A stretch of 64,000 nt of DNA from Suicoccus acidiformans (GTDB lineage: Bacteria; Bacillota; Bacilli; Lactobacillales; Aerococcaceae): the NCBI RefSeq assembly GCF_003546865.1, contig NZ_CP023434.1:1364001-1428000 (forward strand), written 5' to 3'. Positions 36,495-45,873 of this stretch are shown here, piece after piece. The notes below the pieces were generated by a model, which was not told where the DNA came from, made no database searches, and was given only the letters and a program-made list of their open reading frames with translations. Position numbers and translations under genes: made by a program. Every line of letters starts with the position of its first letter. Positions within the stretch are counted from its first letter, which is position 1.

Positions 36495-37365
36495 CGGAAC
36501 ACTCCCTCTCTATCAAATCATACTTTTATCAAAAAATTAGCCACTACTCATAAAAGCAATGCCTGGTGATCATTTCTAAAAATCCCAATGGATGGTTTGC
36601 TGGGCTAGGGTTCATTAAAAAAACGTCAATGATGAGTTCTATCAGTAAACGACGGCGGCTCTCCTTATTTCTGCAAAGTTAAGCATACCATGACCTGAAA
36701 TCCACTCTATCTATATTTCACACCGTATTCGCTAAAGTGAGCCTTAGCCTACCATAGCGAAAAAGATGCTCGTAGCGCCGAGCTGTGTCAGGGAACAAAA
36801 CAGTGCAATCCGTCCGGCTTCGCCGATACATCTGCTTCGCTAAAGACTTAGCCTAACAAGCAAACCACTATGCTCCTTGCAGCACGCAGTGATGGAAAGC
36901 TTTAAGCGTTCCCGTCACTATGGCAGCTCAGTTCAGATTTCAACCCTGTAGCCTCGCCCTCATAGTTTAACAAGTTTTCCGTCAATTACCAAGTAAATAT
37001 AAAAGATTCTCTGACTTTCCCCGGCCATTCTTAACCTCTGGATTATTGGAAGCGCAATCATCGTGCACTTATCAAATAAGTGCGCTAGGTACTTCATCGG
37101 TGCAAATAGCTTGTTCGGCTATTAGTTACACGTAGCAGTGAAACGACGCTGTTTTAGAGCTAGGGGCTTAGTGCTGGGGCGTGGTCGTGGACTCCATTCC
37201 GACGTCGTTCCGTCGTTTTTAAGCGATCTGCGCAGGAACCTAGCATAAGGTAGCCTCAAGCAGGAGAGCTTGAGGTAATTGAACAAGGCGGTTTGTGGTA
37301 TGGAACGACTGGCAGAGATAATGCTGACTAAAAACTGCAGTCAACAAGCACTGTCTCGTTCCCGG
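36495..37365. other. Gene-free spacer with repeat element R3, copy 2
   Basis: No gene is seen in 870 bp. The stretch 37118-37285 is the counterpart of the R3 copy at 31388-31560 and ends in the hairpin GCCTCAAGC/GCTTGAGG (37253-37278). The stretch 36720-36900 holds further motifs GCTAAAGWSWNNCTTAGCCTA twice (near 36733 and 36838), perhaps decayed parts of the same element. Confidence 0.45.
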
Positions 37366-37477
37366 ATTCCGTGGGAGCACGTTCCCACGGAATGATTTCC
37401 GGCCATAATTTCGTGGGGAGACTTCTCCACGGAATTTAGCGCTAATTTTATTCCGTCGGGCGTAGTTCTCACGGAAT
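37366..37477. repeat. Family-2 phased palindromes, 3 copies
   Basis: Palindromes begin at 37366, 37408 and 37450, exactly 42 bp apart, each 28 bp with 14-bp spacers. They end 65 bp before the recQ promoter. Confidence 0.88.
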
Positions 37478-37541
37478 CCGAATCGAATCAGCCCGCCCCG
37501 CTACGGTAAGAATTCGTCAACTTTTTGCGCTGCAGGAGGGG

Positions 37542-37571
37542 TTATACAGGGCGGGAGAAATTTGTTATACT
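37542..37571 (+). promoter_or_regulatory. Promoter of recQ
   Basis: TTATAC (37542) and the extended -10 TGTTATACT (37563-37571) are spaced about 18 bp apart, 31 bp before the recQ start codon. Confidence 0.5.
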
Positions 37572-37602
37572 AGGTTTATATTTTGCAAGAAGGAGGGCTT
37601 TG

Positions 37603-39405
37603 ATGAGCCTTGAACATGCATTAAGTCAATATTTCGGTTACGAAGCCTTTCGCAGTGGGCAGAGGGAGATTGTCGAGGCAATTCTGCGCCAGGAGGATGT
37701 TCTGGCAATTCTGCCGACGGGGGGCGGTAAGTCTATTTGCTATCAGCTGCCTGCCCTGCTTATGGAGGGGCTGACGATTGTTATTTCGCCGCTAATTTCG
37801 TTGATGAAGGATCAGGTGGATACGCTGGTTAATCATAATATTCCGGCGGCTTATTTAAATTCTTCCTTGTCGACTGAGGATTATATTCAAACCATGCAAG
37901 CCTTGCGCGCGGGGGAATTGAAACTTCTCTATGTGGCACCGGAGCGGCTGGAGCAAGATGGGTTTATCCAGCAGATGAATGCGCTGAATATTGCGATGAT
38001 TGCCGTGGACGAAGCCCACTGTGTGTCCCAATGGGGGCACGATTTCCGGCCGAGTTACCGAACGATTACGGATTTTATCAATCAGCTGGATGAGCGGCCG
38101 ATTGTGGCTGCTTTTACGGCGACGGCTACCCAGCTGGTGCGGGATGATATTGCGGTGCAGCTGGATTTAGCAGAGCCGGCCGTTTTCCTGAACTCTTTTG
38201 ACCGGCCGAATATTAAATTTACTGTGAAGGAGCCAGCCCACAAGTTCAACGAGCTGCTCCAGGAAGTCAATGAAGCGGATGCCATGGTCATCTATGCCAA
38301 TTCTCGCAAAAATGTTGACCAACTCTACGACAAGTTGAAAGCCCGCCGCTACCGCGTCGCCAAGTATCATGCCGGCCTTGCCGCTGAGGCGCGTGATCAG
38401 GCGCAGAATGACTTTATTTATGACGAAGTGAATTTGATTGTGGCGACGAACGCTTTTGGGATGGGGATTGACAAGACGGACGTCCGCAAGGTCATCCACT
38501 ACAATATGCCCAAGGACTTGGAAAGCTACTACCAGGAAGCCGGCCGGGCTGGGCGCGATTCGTTGGAAGCTGAGGCGGTGTTGCTTTTTGGCAATCAGGA
38601 TATTGTGCAAAGTCGCTTCCTGATTGATCAGAGCCAGGACCCTTATGTCAACGAACGCTTGAACCAGATGATTCAATATACCCAGTATACGGGCTGCTTG
38701 CGGCAATTTATCTTGCGTTATTTCGGTGAAGAACTGGCCGAGCCCTGCATGAATTGCTCAAGTTGCCTGCGTGAATTTCGTCAAAAAGATGTCACCAAAG
38801 AGGCGCAAATGGTGCTGTCTTGCATTATTCGCATGAAGCAGCCTTTTGGGACGACGATGGTGGCTGATGTCTTGCGCGGTAGCCAAAATCAGAAGATTAA
38901 GGATTGGTCTTTCGACCGTCTGTCGACCTATGGCCTGCTCAAGAATCGCTCGGATAGCGAAGTAAAAGATATTATTTCCCAGTTGCTAGCTAGTGGCGAC
39001 TTGGGCGTAAATGAATTCCGCGGGCTGGTGCCGACCCAGCAAGCTACGCAAGTGCTCAAGGGCGAGCGCAGTGTGCTGATTAAAGAGAAGAAACGGACCA
39101 GACGGCAGACGCGACCGACCGAAGTGTCGGGGAATTTTAAGGCGGTGTTGGCGGATGAGGACAAGGAATTGTTCGAGATTTTGCGCGAGGTGCGCAGTGT
39201 GCTGGCCAAGCAAGAGAAGATGCCGGCCTATATTATCTTTAATAATCGCAGCCTGATTGATATGAGCCAGAAGCGGCCGACCACCTATGTGGATTTTCTG
39301 AACGTGGAAGGCGTTGGACAGGTCAAGGCGAATAAATATTGGGAAGTCTTCACGGACGCCATTCAAGCCTATGTGGATGGTGCCGATGATATTGGAATTG
39401 ATTAG
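37603..39405 (+). CDS. recQ: ATP-dependent DNA helicase RecQ
   Basis: The 600-residue superfamily 2 helicase unwinds DNA 3' to 5' in recombinational repair. It has Walker A LPTGGGKSICYQ (about residues 42-53), DEAH box VDEAHCVSQWGHDFRP, motif III TATAT and motif VI QEAGRAGRD. The zinc-binding domain uses the cysteines of TGCLRQFILRYF and CMNCSSC, then a winged helix and a C-terminal HRDC domain (about 515-590). The ATG at 37603 follows AAGGAGG by 6 bp. It is a single-gene unit with a promoter just upstream and a GCCACGGC/GCCGTGGC terminator. Base composition is richer in G+C than the flanking spacers. Confidence 0.97.
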   Translation: MSLEHALSQYFGYEAFRSGQREIVEAILRQEDVLAILPTGGGKSICYQLPALLMEGLTIVISPLISLMKDQVDTLVNHNIPAAYLNSSLSTEDYIQTMQALRAGELKLLYVAPERLEQDGFIQQMNALNIAMIAVDEAHCVSQWGHDFRPSYRTITDFINQLDERPIVAAFTATATQLVRDDIAVQLDLAEPAVFLNSFDRPNIKFTVKEPAHKFNELLQEVNEADAMVIYANSRKNVDQLYDKLKARRYRVAKYHAGLAAEARDQAQNDFIYDEVNLIVATNAFGMGIDKTDVRKVIHYNMPKDLESYYQEAGRAGRDSLEAEAVLLFGNQDIVQSRFLIDQSQDPYVNERLNQMIQYTQYTGCLRQFILRYFGEELAEPCMNCSSCLREFRQKDVTKEAQMVLSCIIRMKQPFGTTMVADVLRGSQNQKIKDWSFDRLSTYGLLKNRSDSEVKDIISQLLASGDLGVNEFRGLVPTQQATQVLKGERSVLIKEKKRTRRQTRPTEVSGNFKAVLADEDKELFEILREVRSVLAKQEKMPAYIIFNNRSLIDMSQKRPTTYVDFLNVEGVGQVKANKYWEVFTDAIQAYVDGADDIGID

Positions 39406-39417
39406 CAAAAAAGTTTT

Positions 39418-39445
39418 GCCACGGCCGGTGCCGTGGCTTCTTTAT
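39418..39445 (+). terminator. Terminator of recQ (GCCACGGC hairpin)
   Basis: GCCACGGC and GCCGTGGC form an 8-bp stem with loop CGGT and a downstream TTCTTTAT. The same hairpin type recurs within the palindrome macro-units. Confidence 0.7.
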
Positions 39446-39479
39446 GTATAAAGACAAGCATAATCCAAGTACAACAAAA

Positions 39480-39733
39480 CTAAAGCTTGGCCAACCTCCG
39501 TCCCGCTTGCTGCAGGGCTAGGAGCCACAAGGCGCCGAAGACGAGGCAGAGAACCGCAATCAGTTTCCACGCGGTCGCATAGCCCACCACCATCGCCAGG
39601 CTTGCTACTAAGAGAGACCCGGTCGCCACGCCGAGGCACTGGGTGACCGCATGGAGGAAAACATTGGCCAAGGTAATCGCAATCGGCGGCATGATCACGC
39701 AGACGACCAGAACACCCGTAACAATACGACAAC
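39480..39733 (-). pseudogene. Remnant of a membrane transporter (C-terminal part)
   Basis: The frame at 39698-39480 reads VFLHAVTQCLGVATGSLLVASLAMVV... followed by another hydrophobic stretch (KLIAVLCLVFGALWLLAL) and a basic tail. This looks like the last two membrane segments of a major facilitator transporter. No start, ribosome binding site or upstream part is found; family-2 palindromes begin where the rest should be. Call is tentative. Confidence 0.35.
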
Positions 39734-39846
39734 ATTCCGTGAGAACAGCGATTGACGGAATATAAATCCAGCTAAAATTCCGTGGAATCGGTCTCCCTCG
39801 GAATAAACGGCCAAAATCATTCCGTGGGAACGCGCTCCGACGGAAT
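39734..39846. repeat. Family-2 phased palindromes, 3 copies
   Basis: Palindromes begin at 39734, 39777 and 39819 (spacing 43 and 42 bp), each 28 bp. Confidence 0.82.
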
Positions 39847-39985
39847 CCCGGAGATCAGAATTGGCGTTGTCCGTGCAGGTACTCTCGGGTGTATAATAAA
39901 GAAGTACGGCACTTAGCCGTGGCGAATCGGGATTGTATACAAACCGTCTTGTTCTGCTACGAAACTGCCCTCAAGCAGAAAGAGG

Positions 39986-40013
39986 CTTCGATGAGAAGCC
40001 CCTTTTTGCAATA
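39986..40013 (-). terminator. Terminator behind the SufT-like gene
   Basis: GGCTTC/GAAGCC hairpin just behind the stop codon (minus strand); T-rich sequence on both sides, stronger on the plus strand. Confidence 0.6.
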
Positions 40014-40019
40014 AATATA

Positions 40020-40337
40020 TTAACCGATGCCTAGGGCAATCCGGGCGTAGCGACTCATGTTGTCGACGGTCCACGGTGGGTCAAAAGTGATCTCCAGATC
40101 GACTTCATCCACCCCATCAATTTGCTTGAGTGCATTATGCACGTCGTCGGCGATAACATCAATCAGCGGACAGCCAATCGTAGTCAAGGTCATCAGCACG
40201 TAGGCCTGCTTGAGCGGCTCCTTATAGCCCACCTCATAAACAAGCCCCAGATTCACAATATCAATCCCCAGCTCCGGATCAATCACCGACTCCAGCTGCG
40301 AAGCGATCTGCTCTTCCATCGTCAAAGCTTCTTCCAT
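40020..40337 (-). CDS. MIP18/DUF59-family iron-sulfur assembly factor (SufT-like)
   Basis: The 105-residue single-domain DUF59 protein reads SVIDPELGIDIVNLGLVYEV at the start, with the conserved cysteine in LTTIGCPLIDVI and the C-terminal FDPPWTVDNMS. Family members such as SufT and PaaD help mature iron-sulfur proteins in the cytoplasm. The ATG at 40337 has AGGAGG 6 bp upstream; the longer frame (40352) does not. The gene stands alone, with palindrome array B upstream. Confidence 0.9.
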   Translation of the reverse strand: MEEALTMEEQIASQLESVIDPELGIDIVNLGLVYEVGYKEPLKQAYVLMTLTTIGCPLIDVIADDVHNALKQIDGVDEVDLEITFDPPWTVDNMSRYARIALGIG

Positions 40338-40496
40338 GTTCAACCTCCTCATTGTCCTTCTATTCTACACATTTCTCGCAAAAAATCCACGCCTTTCGCT
40401 CAGGGTTTGTGGATTCATGGCTTAGTTGTGCACGAATGGTGGTAATTGTGCACCAAATCAAGTCAATCGCTCTATCTGGATTAGGATAAGGTTGGT

Positions 40497-40524
40497 GCCA
40501 CGGCTGCGGCCGTGGCTTCCTTAT
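40497..40524. repeat. GCCACGGC/GCCGTGGC hairpin before array B
   Basis: The stem with CTGCG-type loop is embedded in AAGGTTGGT and CTTCCTTATC, the same context as in the macro-units of arrays A, B and C. Confidence 0.7.
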
Positions 40525-40604
40525 CTTGATTGGTTATTTGTGCACTAATCTTGATTGGGTGATAAGGGCGCAGATTTCGGTTGAAACCGGCTTGACCATT
40601 CCTG

Positions 40605-41602
40605 ACTATCGTGGTGCGCACTTACCACGATAGTCTAGAACCAACTGACTGGCGTGGTAGGATTCCACCACGTAACTCAAACCCCGGTTCACTACCGTGG
40701 TAAAACTCTACCACGATAGTTTAAGTCCAATCCACTTACGTGGTAGAACTCTACCACGATAGTCTACTCCCCGCATCGAAGCAAAAAAAGCACCCCTACC
40801 AAACGCAGCTACAAATTCCTGCTCCCAGCACCAATTCTGTTCAGTTAGGCTACCAATACAAAGTTTAGCCCTCCAACTATATTCAAGCATCTACCACGGA
40901 TCAGATAAAGGTTGGTGCCACGGCGCTCGCCGTGGCTTCCTTATCTCAATTTACAATTTGCGCCCTAAACCTCACTGCACAACAAAGGCACAAATTTCAG
41001 ACATACCAATTTGACCATTATTGACTACCGTGGTGCGCACTTACCACGATAGTCTAGAGCCAACTGACTGGCGTGGTAGGATTCCACCACGTAACTCAAA
41101 CCCCGGTTCACTACCGTGGTAAAACTCTACCACGATAGTTTAAGCCCAATCCACTTACGTGGTAGAACTCTACCACGATAGTCTACTCCCCGCATCGAAG
41201 CAAAAAACGCACCCCCTACCAAACGCAGCTACAAATTCCTGCTCCCAGCACCAATTCTGTTCAGTTAGGCTACCAATACAAAGTTTAGCCCACCAACTAT
41301 ATTCAAGCATCCACCACGGATCAGATAAAGGTTGGTGCCACGGCGCTCGCCGTGGCTTCCTTATCTCAATTTACAATTTGCGCCCTAAACCTCACTGCAC
41401 AACAAAGGCACAAATTTCAGACATACCCCTTTGACCATTCCTGACTACCGTGGTGCGCACTTACCACGATAGTCTAGAACCAACTGACTGGCGTGGTAGG
41501 ATTCCACCACGTAACTCAAACCCCGGTTCACTACCGTGGTAAAACTCTACCACGTTAGTTTAAGCCCAATCCACTTACGTGGTAGAACTCTACCACGATA
41601 GT
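40605..41602. repeat. Phased palindrome array B (family 1, 12 copies)
   Basis: Copies begin at 40605, 40648, 40691, 40734; 41024, 41067, 41110, 41153; 41444, 41487, 41530 and 41573. Each is 30 bp (core CGTGGT, 8 bases, ACCACG) with 13-bp spacers; the groups of four repeat every 419-420 bp. Between groups lies conserved sequence with the GCCACGGC/GCCGTGGC hairpin. The second copy of each group has the odd arms ACTGG and TAACT. The array fills the divergent spacer between the SufT-like and HAD genes. Confidence 0.93.
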
Positions 41603-41691
41603 CTACTCCCCGCCATACCCATCACGCAGGCCTCAGCACAAACTCACCAATCCCCCCAAACCTCGCGCTACCACCAACCTTTTTTTAGTAT

Positions 41692-41720
41692 TTGTCAGCT
41701 GGGGCAAATTCCGCTATAAT
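41692..41720 (+). promoter_or_regulatory. Promoter of the HAD phosphatase gene
   Basis: TTGTCA (41692-41697), 17 bp and TATAAT (41715-41720) form a near-consensus promoter 30 bp before the start codon. Confidence 0.88.
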
Positions 41721-41749
41721 CAGTGGGAACTGAAGGAGGCTTCCATATT

Positions 41750-42565
41750 ATGAAAAGACATCTAATTGCGATTGACTTGGATGGAACGACGTTGAATGAT
41801 GAATCGAAATTGAGTGTGCTGACTATTCAGACCTTGCGCCGTTTGAATGACCTGGGGCATATGGTGATGATTGTGACGGGGCGCCCGTATCGGAACAGTA
41901 AGGCTATTTACCGGCAAATTGGCATTGATTCGCCGATGGTCAACTTCAATGGGGCTTTGTGCCACTTTCCTGGCAACGACCACTGGTTACCTTATTACCA
42001 CGAAGAGCTGGACCGGGAGATTGCTTTTGAACTCTTTAATCATCAAGATGAGCTGGACATCAGCCTTCTCATTGCCGAAGGTAAGGAGCACCTGTACACC
42101 ACCTCAGCCCAACTGCCTGACAGCCCCTTCTACCCTATCGATCAACTCAAAATATCGCGCCTCTCGCGTGAGTCACTGACCTATAACCCCACTGCCCTGT
42201 CAATTTTCTGTGACGATGCCAAGCAAGAAACCATCGAAACCGAGCTCATGAAGCGCTACGGCGACACGATTTCCGTGCGGACCTGGGGTGGCATCTTGCC
42301 CGTCTTGGAAGTGGTGCGGGCCGGCATTAACAAGGCCGTCGGCGTCCAGCGCGTTGCGGACTTCTACCACATTCCGCAAGACTGTATTCTCGCTTTTGGC
42401 GATGAGAATAATGACTACGAAATGATTCAATACGCCGGTCTAGGCGTGGCCATGGCCAATGCGACTGACGAAATCAAAAGCATTGCTGACACGCAAACCG
42501 AGCGCACCAATGATGAAGATGGCCTAGCGCATTTCTTGCTGGATTACTTCGACATTACCTTATAG
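41750..42565 (+). CDS. Cof-type HAD-IIB family phosphatase
   Basis: The 271-residue haloacid dehalogenase-like phosphatase of the Cof subfamily is a cytoplasmic hydrolase for sugar phosphates, nucleotides or flavin-related phosphates. It has motif I IDLDGTTLND (nucleophile and acid Asp), motif II VTGRP, a type IIB cap (about residues 85-190), a Lys in GINKAVGVQ, and motif IV FGDENNDYEM. The ATG at 41750 follows AAGGAGG by 9 bp. It has its own strong promoter. Typical members are about 270 residues, so it is complete. Confidence 0.92.
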   Translation: MKRHLIAIDLDGTTLNDESKLSVLTIQTLRRLNDLGHMVMIVTGRPYRNSKAIYRQIGIDSPMVNFNGALCHFPGNDHWLPYYHEELDREIAFELFNHQDELDISLLIAEGKEHLYTTSAQLPDSPFYPIDQLKISRLSRESLTYNPTALSIFCDDAKQETIETELMKRYGDTISVRTWGGILPVLEVVRAGINKAVGVQRVADFYHIPQDCILAFGDENNDYEMIQYAGLGVAMANATDEIKSIADTQTERTNDEDGLAHFLLDYFDITL

Positions 42566-43034
42566 TTTGAATAAAACTGAAAGTTGTGCTGTCTCTAAAA
42601 AAATTAAAGCCTCCAGTCCTTGTCAAAATGAAATGTCCCCTGTCTACTTGACAGGGGCAGTTCAAAAAGGGTGCTGGGGGCTATATTTTATTACTTAAAT
42701 TTTACCATACCCTCATCTGTCCAGTATCTAAAGGTTAAATCAGAAACCATCCTCCGCAACAAACGCATTGCCCAATCCCTCCCAATTCCGGCGGACGACG
42801 TTCCCACGGAATTTTCGCTCAATTTTATTCCGTCGGGACCAAGCCCAACGGAATCCTGACACGTATACCAGACATAAAATAGCGAATCAAGCGAAATGTG
42901 TCACATTTATGGGACGCGATCTGCAACCACCAACCTCGCCACACGCACCAACCCTCCCCTTTCCAGCACAAAAACACCCACCAACTTTTTCAAGTCAGTG
43001 GATGCTTCACATTACTCATGTAAATACTCTGCCT
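42566..43034. other. Gene-free spacer with an IS3 end remnant and family-2 palindromes
   Basis: At 42637-42665 the minus strand reads GAACTGCCCCTGTCAAGTAG, which matches the left end of the IS3 element at 33.8 kb except for one missing C; no transposase follows. Family-2 palindromes begin at 42785. Short GC-rich stretches follow to 42960. No coding sequence is seen. Confidence 0.6.
42785..42854. repeat. Family-2 phased palindromes, 2 copies
   Basis: Palindromes begin at 42785 and 42827, exactly 42 bp apart, between convergent genes. Confidence 0.82.
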
Positions 43035-43457
43035 TTAACCCAACTTCTCTGCCAACTCCGGAATAATATTCTTAGCAATAGCGGAGCCGATCACAATCGT
43101 TTGGTACAAAGGTTCCGGATCACTGCCACTACGCATGAGTGAGCGCAGGAAGATCTCGCCATCGCCGGCTAGGAATAGGTAGTAGTAGCCTGTTTTGCTT
43201 TCGTTCAGCTCGTTGATTAGGCGTAAGGCGTCGGCTTCTTTGTTTCGGTCTTGCAGAAGGTGTAATTGGCGGTAGATCATTTGCACGTCGGCATAGTCGT
43301 CATCGCTGTGTTGGATAATGACTTCAACCACGACGGATCGGTCGTCTGTAATGCGGTAGCGCATGCGGAATAAGTGGTTGCCGCCTTGAATTTCTTGGTA
43401 GTCGTAAGGAACTTTTTTGCCATCGAGATGGGCTTTGAAATTTTCGTGTAAGGACAT
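43035..43457 (-). CDS. Unknown protein, YbjN-like
   Basis: The 140-residue soluble protein has alternating strands and helices (HLFRMRYRITDDRSVVVEVII, ALRLINELNESKTGYYYLFL). It resembles the YbjN/type III chaperone-like fold, a family of small proteins without an agreed function. AAGGTGG lies 8 bp before the ATG. It stands just downstream of rplS on the same strand but behind a terminator, so it is likely a separate unit. Confidence 0.68.
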   Translation of the reverse strand: MSLHENFKAHLDGKKVPYDYQEIQGGNHLFRMRYRITDDRSVVVEVIIQHSDDDYADVQMIYRQLHLLQDRNKEADALRLINELNESKTGYYYLFLAGDGEIFLRSLMRSGSDPEPLYQTIVIGSAIAKNIIPELAEKLG

Positions 43458-43515
43458 CTTCTTCCACCTTTATCATTTAATTTGAATTGATGCCTTTATT
43501 ATAACAAACTTCCTT

Positions 43516-43551
43516 GCAAAAAAATACCCCGCCCAGTGAAATGGACGAGGT
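43516..43551 (-). terminator. Terminator of the rimM-trmD-rplS operon
   Basis: ACCTCGTCCA and TGGGCGGGGT pair (with two G-T pairs) on the minus strand and are followed by ATTTTTTT. Confidence 0.88.
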
Positions 43552-43559
43552 AGGTATGA

Positions 43560-43910
43560 CTAGTTGCGCTCTGCAATACGAGCAGCTTTTCCGGAAAGGT
43601 TACGGATGTAGTACAATTTCGCACGACGTACTTTACCTTTGCGGAGTACTTCAATCTTTTGCACGCGAGGTGTGTGTACAGGGAAAGTACGTTCAACACC
43701 AACACCGTTTGAGATTTTACGAACAGTGTAAGTTTCGCTAATGCCTTGGCCGCGGCGTTTGATTACTAAACCTTCGAATAACTGAACACGTTCACGTTCA
43801 CCTTCGACGATTAAAGCGTGGACACGTACAGTGTCACCGGCGCGGAATTCTGGGATATCATCACGCAATTGTGCGGATGTAATCTTATCAATAATTGGAT
43901 TGATACTCAT
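43560..43910 (-). CDS. rplS: 50S ribosomal protein L19
   Basis: The 116-residue ribosomal protein sits at the 30S-50S interface. [20 protein letters not shown] and [20 protein letters not shown] are diagnostic, as is [33 protein letters not shown] lies 6 bp before the ATG. It follows trmD on the same strand after a 179-bp leader that might hold an L19 leader structure, though I could not confirm one. Confidence 0.98.
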   Translation of the reverse strand: MSINPIIDKITSAQLRDDIPEFRAGDTVRVHALIVEGERERVQLFEGLVIKRRGQGISETYTVRKISNGVGVERTFPVHTPRVQKIEVLRKGKVRRAKLYYIRNLSGKAARIAERN

Positions 43911-44089
43911 GTTCTTTCTCCTTTATCTCACAACATTCATTACAAGGCAGCGCCCTAAGCGGAATATTGGTAATACGTGACCCGTGGCCACCTCATCTAT
44001 TATACAGAAATAAATTTACTTGTAAAGGGATATTCCAGCAAAAAATCAACACTTTCGCCAAAAACTCGGTGCCTCAGCCTAGTTTCCTG

Positions 44090-44821
44090 TTACTCTGCGC
44101 CCTCTTCCCGCTGCACTTCCACCAAATCCTGCGCCTCTTCCGGCGTTAATTCTGCCTGCTGCAATAAATCCGGCCGGCGCAAATACGTCCGCCGAATCGC
44201 TTCCTTGCGTTGCCAAGCGGCAATACGTTCGTGGTGGCCAGATAAGAGCGTCTCCGGCACTTCCATGCCCCGAAATTCGCGGGGACGAGTATACTGCGGA
44301 TATTCCAGCAAAGAGCGCTGATGGGATTCTTGGACAGTCCCTTCGTCATTGCCGAGCACTTCCGGCAGCAGGCGCACCGTGGCGTCAATCATGACCATGG
44401 TCGCCAGTTCGCCGTTAGTTAAGACATAGTCCCCCAAGGACACTTCGTCGGTTACATAGTGACGTACCCGCTCATCAAAGCCTTCATAGTGGCCACAGAC
44501 AAAGATTAAATGCGCCTCTTGCGACCATTCGGCCGCCGTCTCCTGGGTAAATTTCTGCCCCGCCGGATCTAACAAAATAATGCGCGGTGCATCGGCTTGA
44601 TCAATGGCTTCAAGGGCTTGGACAATCGGCTCAACCCGGAGCAGCATGCCTGCCCCGCCACCATAAGGATAGTCGTCGACGTGGCCATGTTTATTTACGG
44701 CGTAGTCGCGGAAATTGTGCAAGGTCAAATCCAGCTGGCCACTTTCTTGGGCTTGCTTCATCATCGAGTGATGCATCGGCTCGAACATTTCCGGAAATAA
44801 CGTCAGTACATCAATCTTCAT
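44090..44821 (-). CDS. trmD: tRNA (guanine37-N1)-methyltransferase
   Basis: The 243-residue SPOUT methyltransferase methylates G37 of tRNAs with SAM, which prevents frameshifting. The start [13 protein letters not shown] and the trefoil-knot motifs [13 protein letters not shown] and [15 protein letters not shown] are present; the catalytic Asp follows in [13 protein letters not shown] place the start at 44821, overlapping rimM by 11 bp, instead of 44854, because the family always begins with this [10 protein letters not shown] sequence. GGAAGGG lies upstream. Confidence 0.98.
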   Translation of the reverse strand: MKIDVLTLFPEMFEPMHHSMMKQAQESGQLDLTLHNFRDYAVNKHGHVDDYPYGGGAGMLLRVEPIVQALEAIDQADAPRIILLDPAGQKFTQETAAEWSQEAHLIFVCGHYEGFDERVRHYVTDEVSLGDYVLTNGELATMVMIDATVRLLPEVLGNDEGTVQESHQRSLLEYPQYTRPREFRGMEVPETLLSGHHERIAAWQRKEAIRRTYLRRPDLLQQAELTPEEAQDLVEVQREEGAE

Positions 44822-45335
44822 CGTCAATAAGCCCTTCCATAAGTTCAATTTCAACGACGTTCTGCTCGAGGTCTACTTTTTTGACAACGTCATCGATGTA
44901 AGGGATTAAAGCGTCGCGCTTTCCCGGTTCGCGCCGCTTGACGACCCAAACGTCATTGGAGCCAAGGGCGAGAATATCCTTAATCGTCCCCAAATCCCGA
45001 CCCGTCTCAGTGATAACGTCCAAGCCGATAATTTCATGATAATAAAAGCTATCCTCAGCCAGCTCCTCCTGCTGATCAGCCGAAATCGACAGGTGACCTT
45101 CCTTGAAACGCTCCACATCGTTAATATTATCAAACTCCGCAAACTTCACAATATAAGCACCCTTATGCTGGCGCGCATGCTCAATCGTCACGGGAATCAT
45201 CTCTGCGTGCGCCTCAATAAAAGCCGTCTCCCCTTTGGCGAAACGCTTCTCCGGAAAATCCGTATCCGATAATAATTTCAACTCGCCCCGAATGCCATAG
45301 GTATTGACAATCCGGGCAATACGATAATTACTCAT
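44811..45335 (-). CDS. rimM: Ribosome maturation factor RimM
   Basis: The 174-residue protein assists 30S subunit maturation by binding S19. The N-terminal RimM domain ([20 protein letters not shown]) and the PRC-barrel part ([20 protein letters not shown]) are both clear. The ATG at 45335 has GGGAGG 7 bp upstream, so the 11 residues before it in the open frame are not used. It is the first gene of rimM-trmD-rplS, which in related species follows rpsP and khpA directly; here those are 5.6 kb away. Confidence 0.97.
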   Translation of the reverse strand: MSNYRIARIVNTYGIRGELKLLSDTDFPEKRFAKGETAFIEAHAEMIPVTIEHARQHKGAYIVKFAEFDNINDVERFKEGHLSISADQQEELAEDSFYYHEIIGLDVITETGRDLGTIKDILALGSNDVWVVKRREPGKRDALIPYIDDVVKKVDLEQNVVEIELMEGLIDDED

Positions 45336-45368
45336 TCCGTGTCCTCCCAATTCAAACATTGTGTTCAT

Positions 45369-45873
45369 TATACACGAAAGTCACCGGGATTTCTTTGGTA
45401 AATTTGCGATTGATAACGACGAGCTTTCGAGGTTTGGTGAAATGTAAAAACCCCCAAGCAGCTGTAACTATTTCGGGGGATGAGCAATAAGGGACTTCAC
45501 CGAAACCCTCTCCTATAATCTAGCACACCCTCAAAAAATGTTCTACATTGTGCTCTAGTTATTACAAAGTCACCCACTCCAAAAGAAGGTGATTTCGTAA
45601 AAATCCGTCTAAAGCAAATCATTGGCCCAGTCAGTACAGAAATCATCTTGAGACTGCACAATGACCGTTAATTCCTAACCATCACACATCATAACCTCAA
45701 ACTGTCGACAAAAATACCCCAAGTAGTAGCCGCTACTTGGGGTATTGTGATTTTATGAGTCCTTCTGAGGTATCCTCACTTATATTCTACCACACAGATC
45801 GGGAAAGTAAAATAGAAAGAACAGACGTTCAGCCTACTCCTGCCACTGATACAAGCCGTCTAGCACCTATTCC
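45369..45873. other. Gene-free spacer upstream of rimM
   Basis: No coding sequence is seen. A hairpin of CCCCC/GGGGG type lies at 45453-45482. A perfect 13-bp hairpin ATACCCCAAGTAG/CTACTTGGGGTAT (45714-45745) could terminate transcription from either side, since Rrf2 on the minus strand ends at 45874. The stretch between is degenerate. Confidence 0.6.
45714..45745 (-). terminator. Terminator-like perfect hairpin
   Basis: ATACCCCAAGTAG and CTACTTGGGGTAT pair perfectly around a 6-nt loop, followed on the minus strand by TTTTGTCG. It is placed to end the Rrf2 transcript. Confidence 0.7.

Noticed and set aside
37366-37477. parS-like centromere sites
   Set aside because: The Firmicute parS consensus (TGTTTCACGTGAAACA) is not matched; only the short CACG/CGTG theme is shared.
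38167-38706. 179-codon frame antisense to recQ
   Set aside because: It lies entirely within the clear recQ coding sequence, without ribosome binding site or family features.
43911-44089. Ribosomal protein L19 leader RNA
   Set aside because: The position fits, but I could not draw the expected structure with confidence, so it is not annotated.
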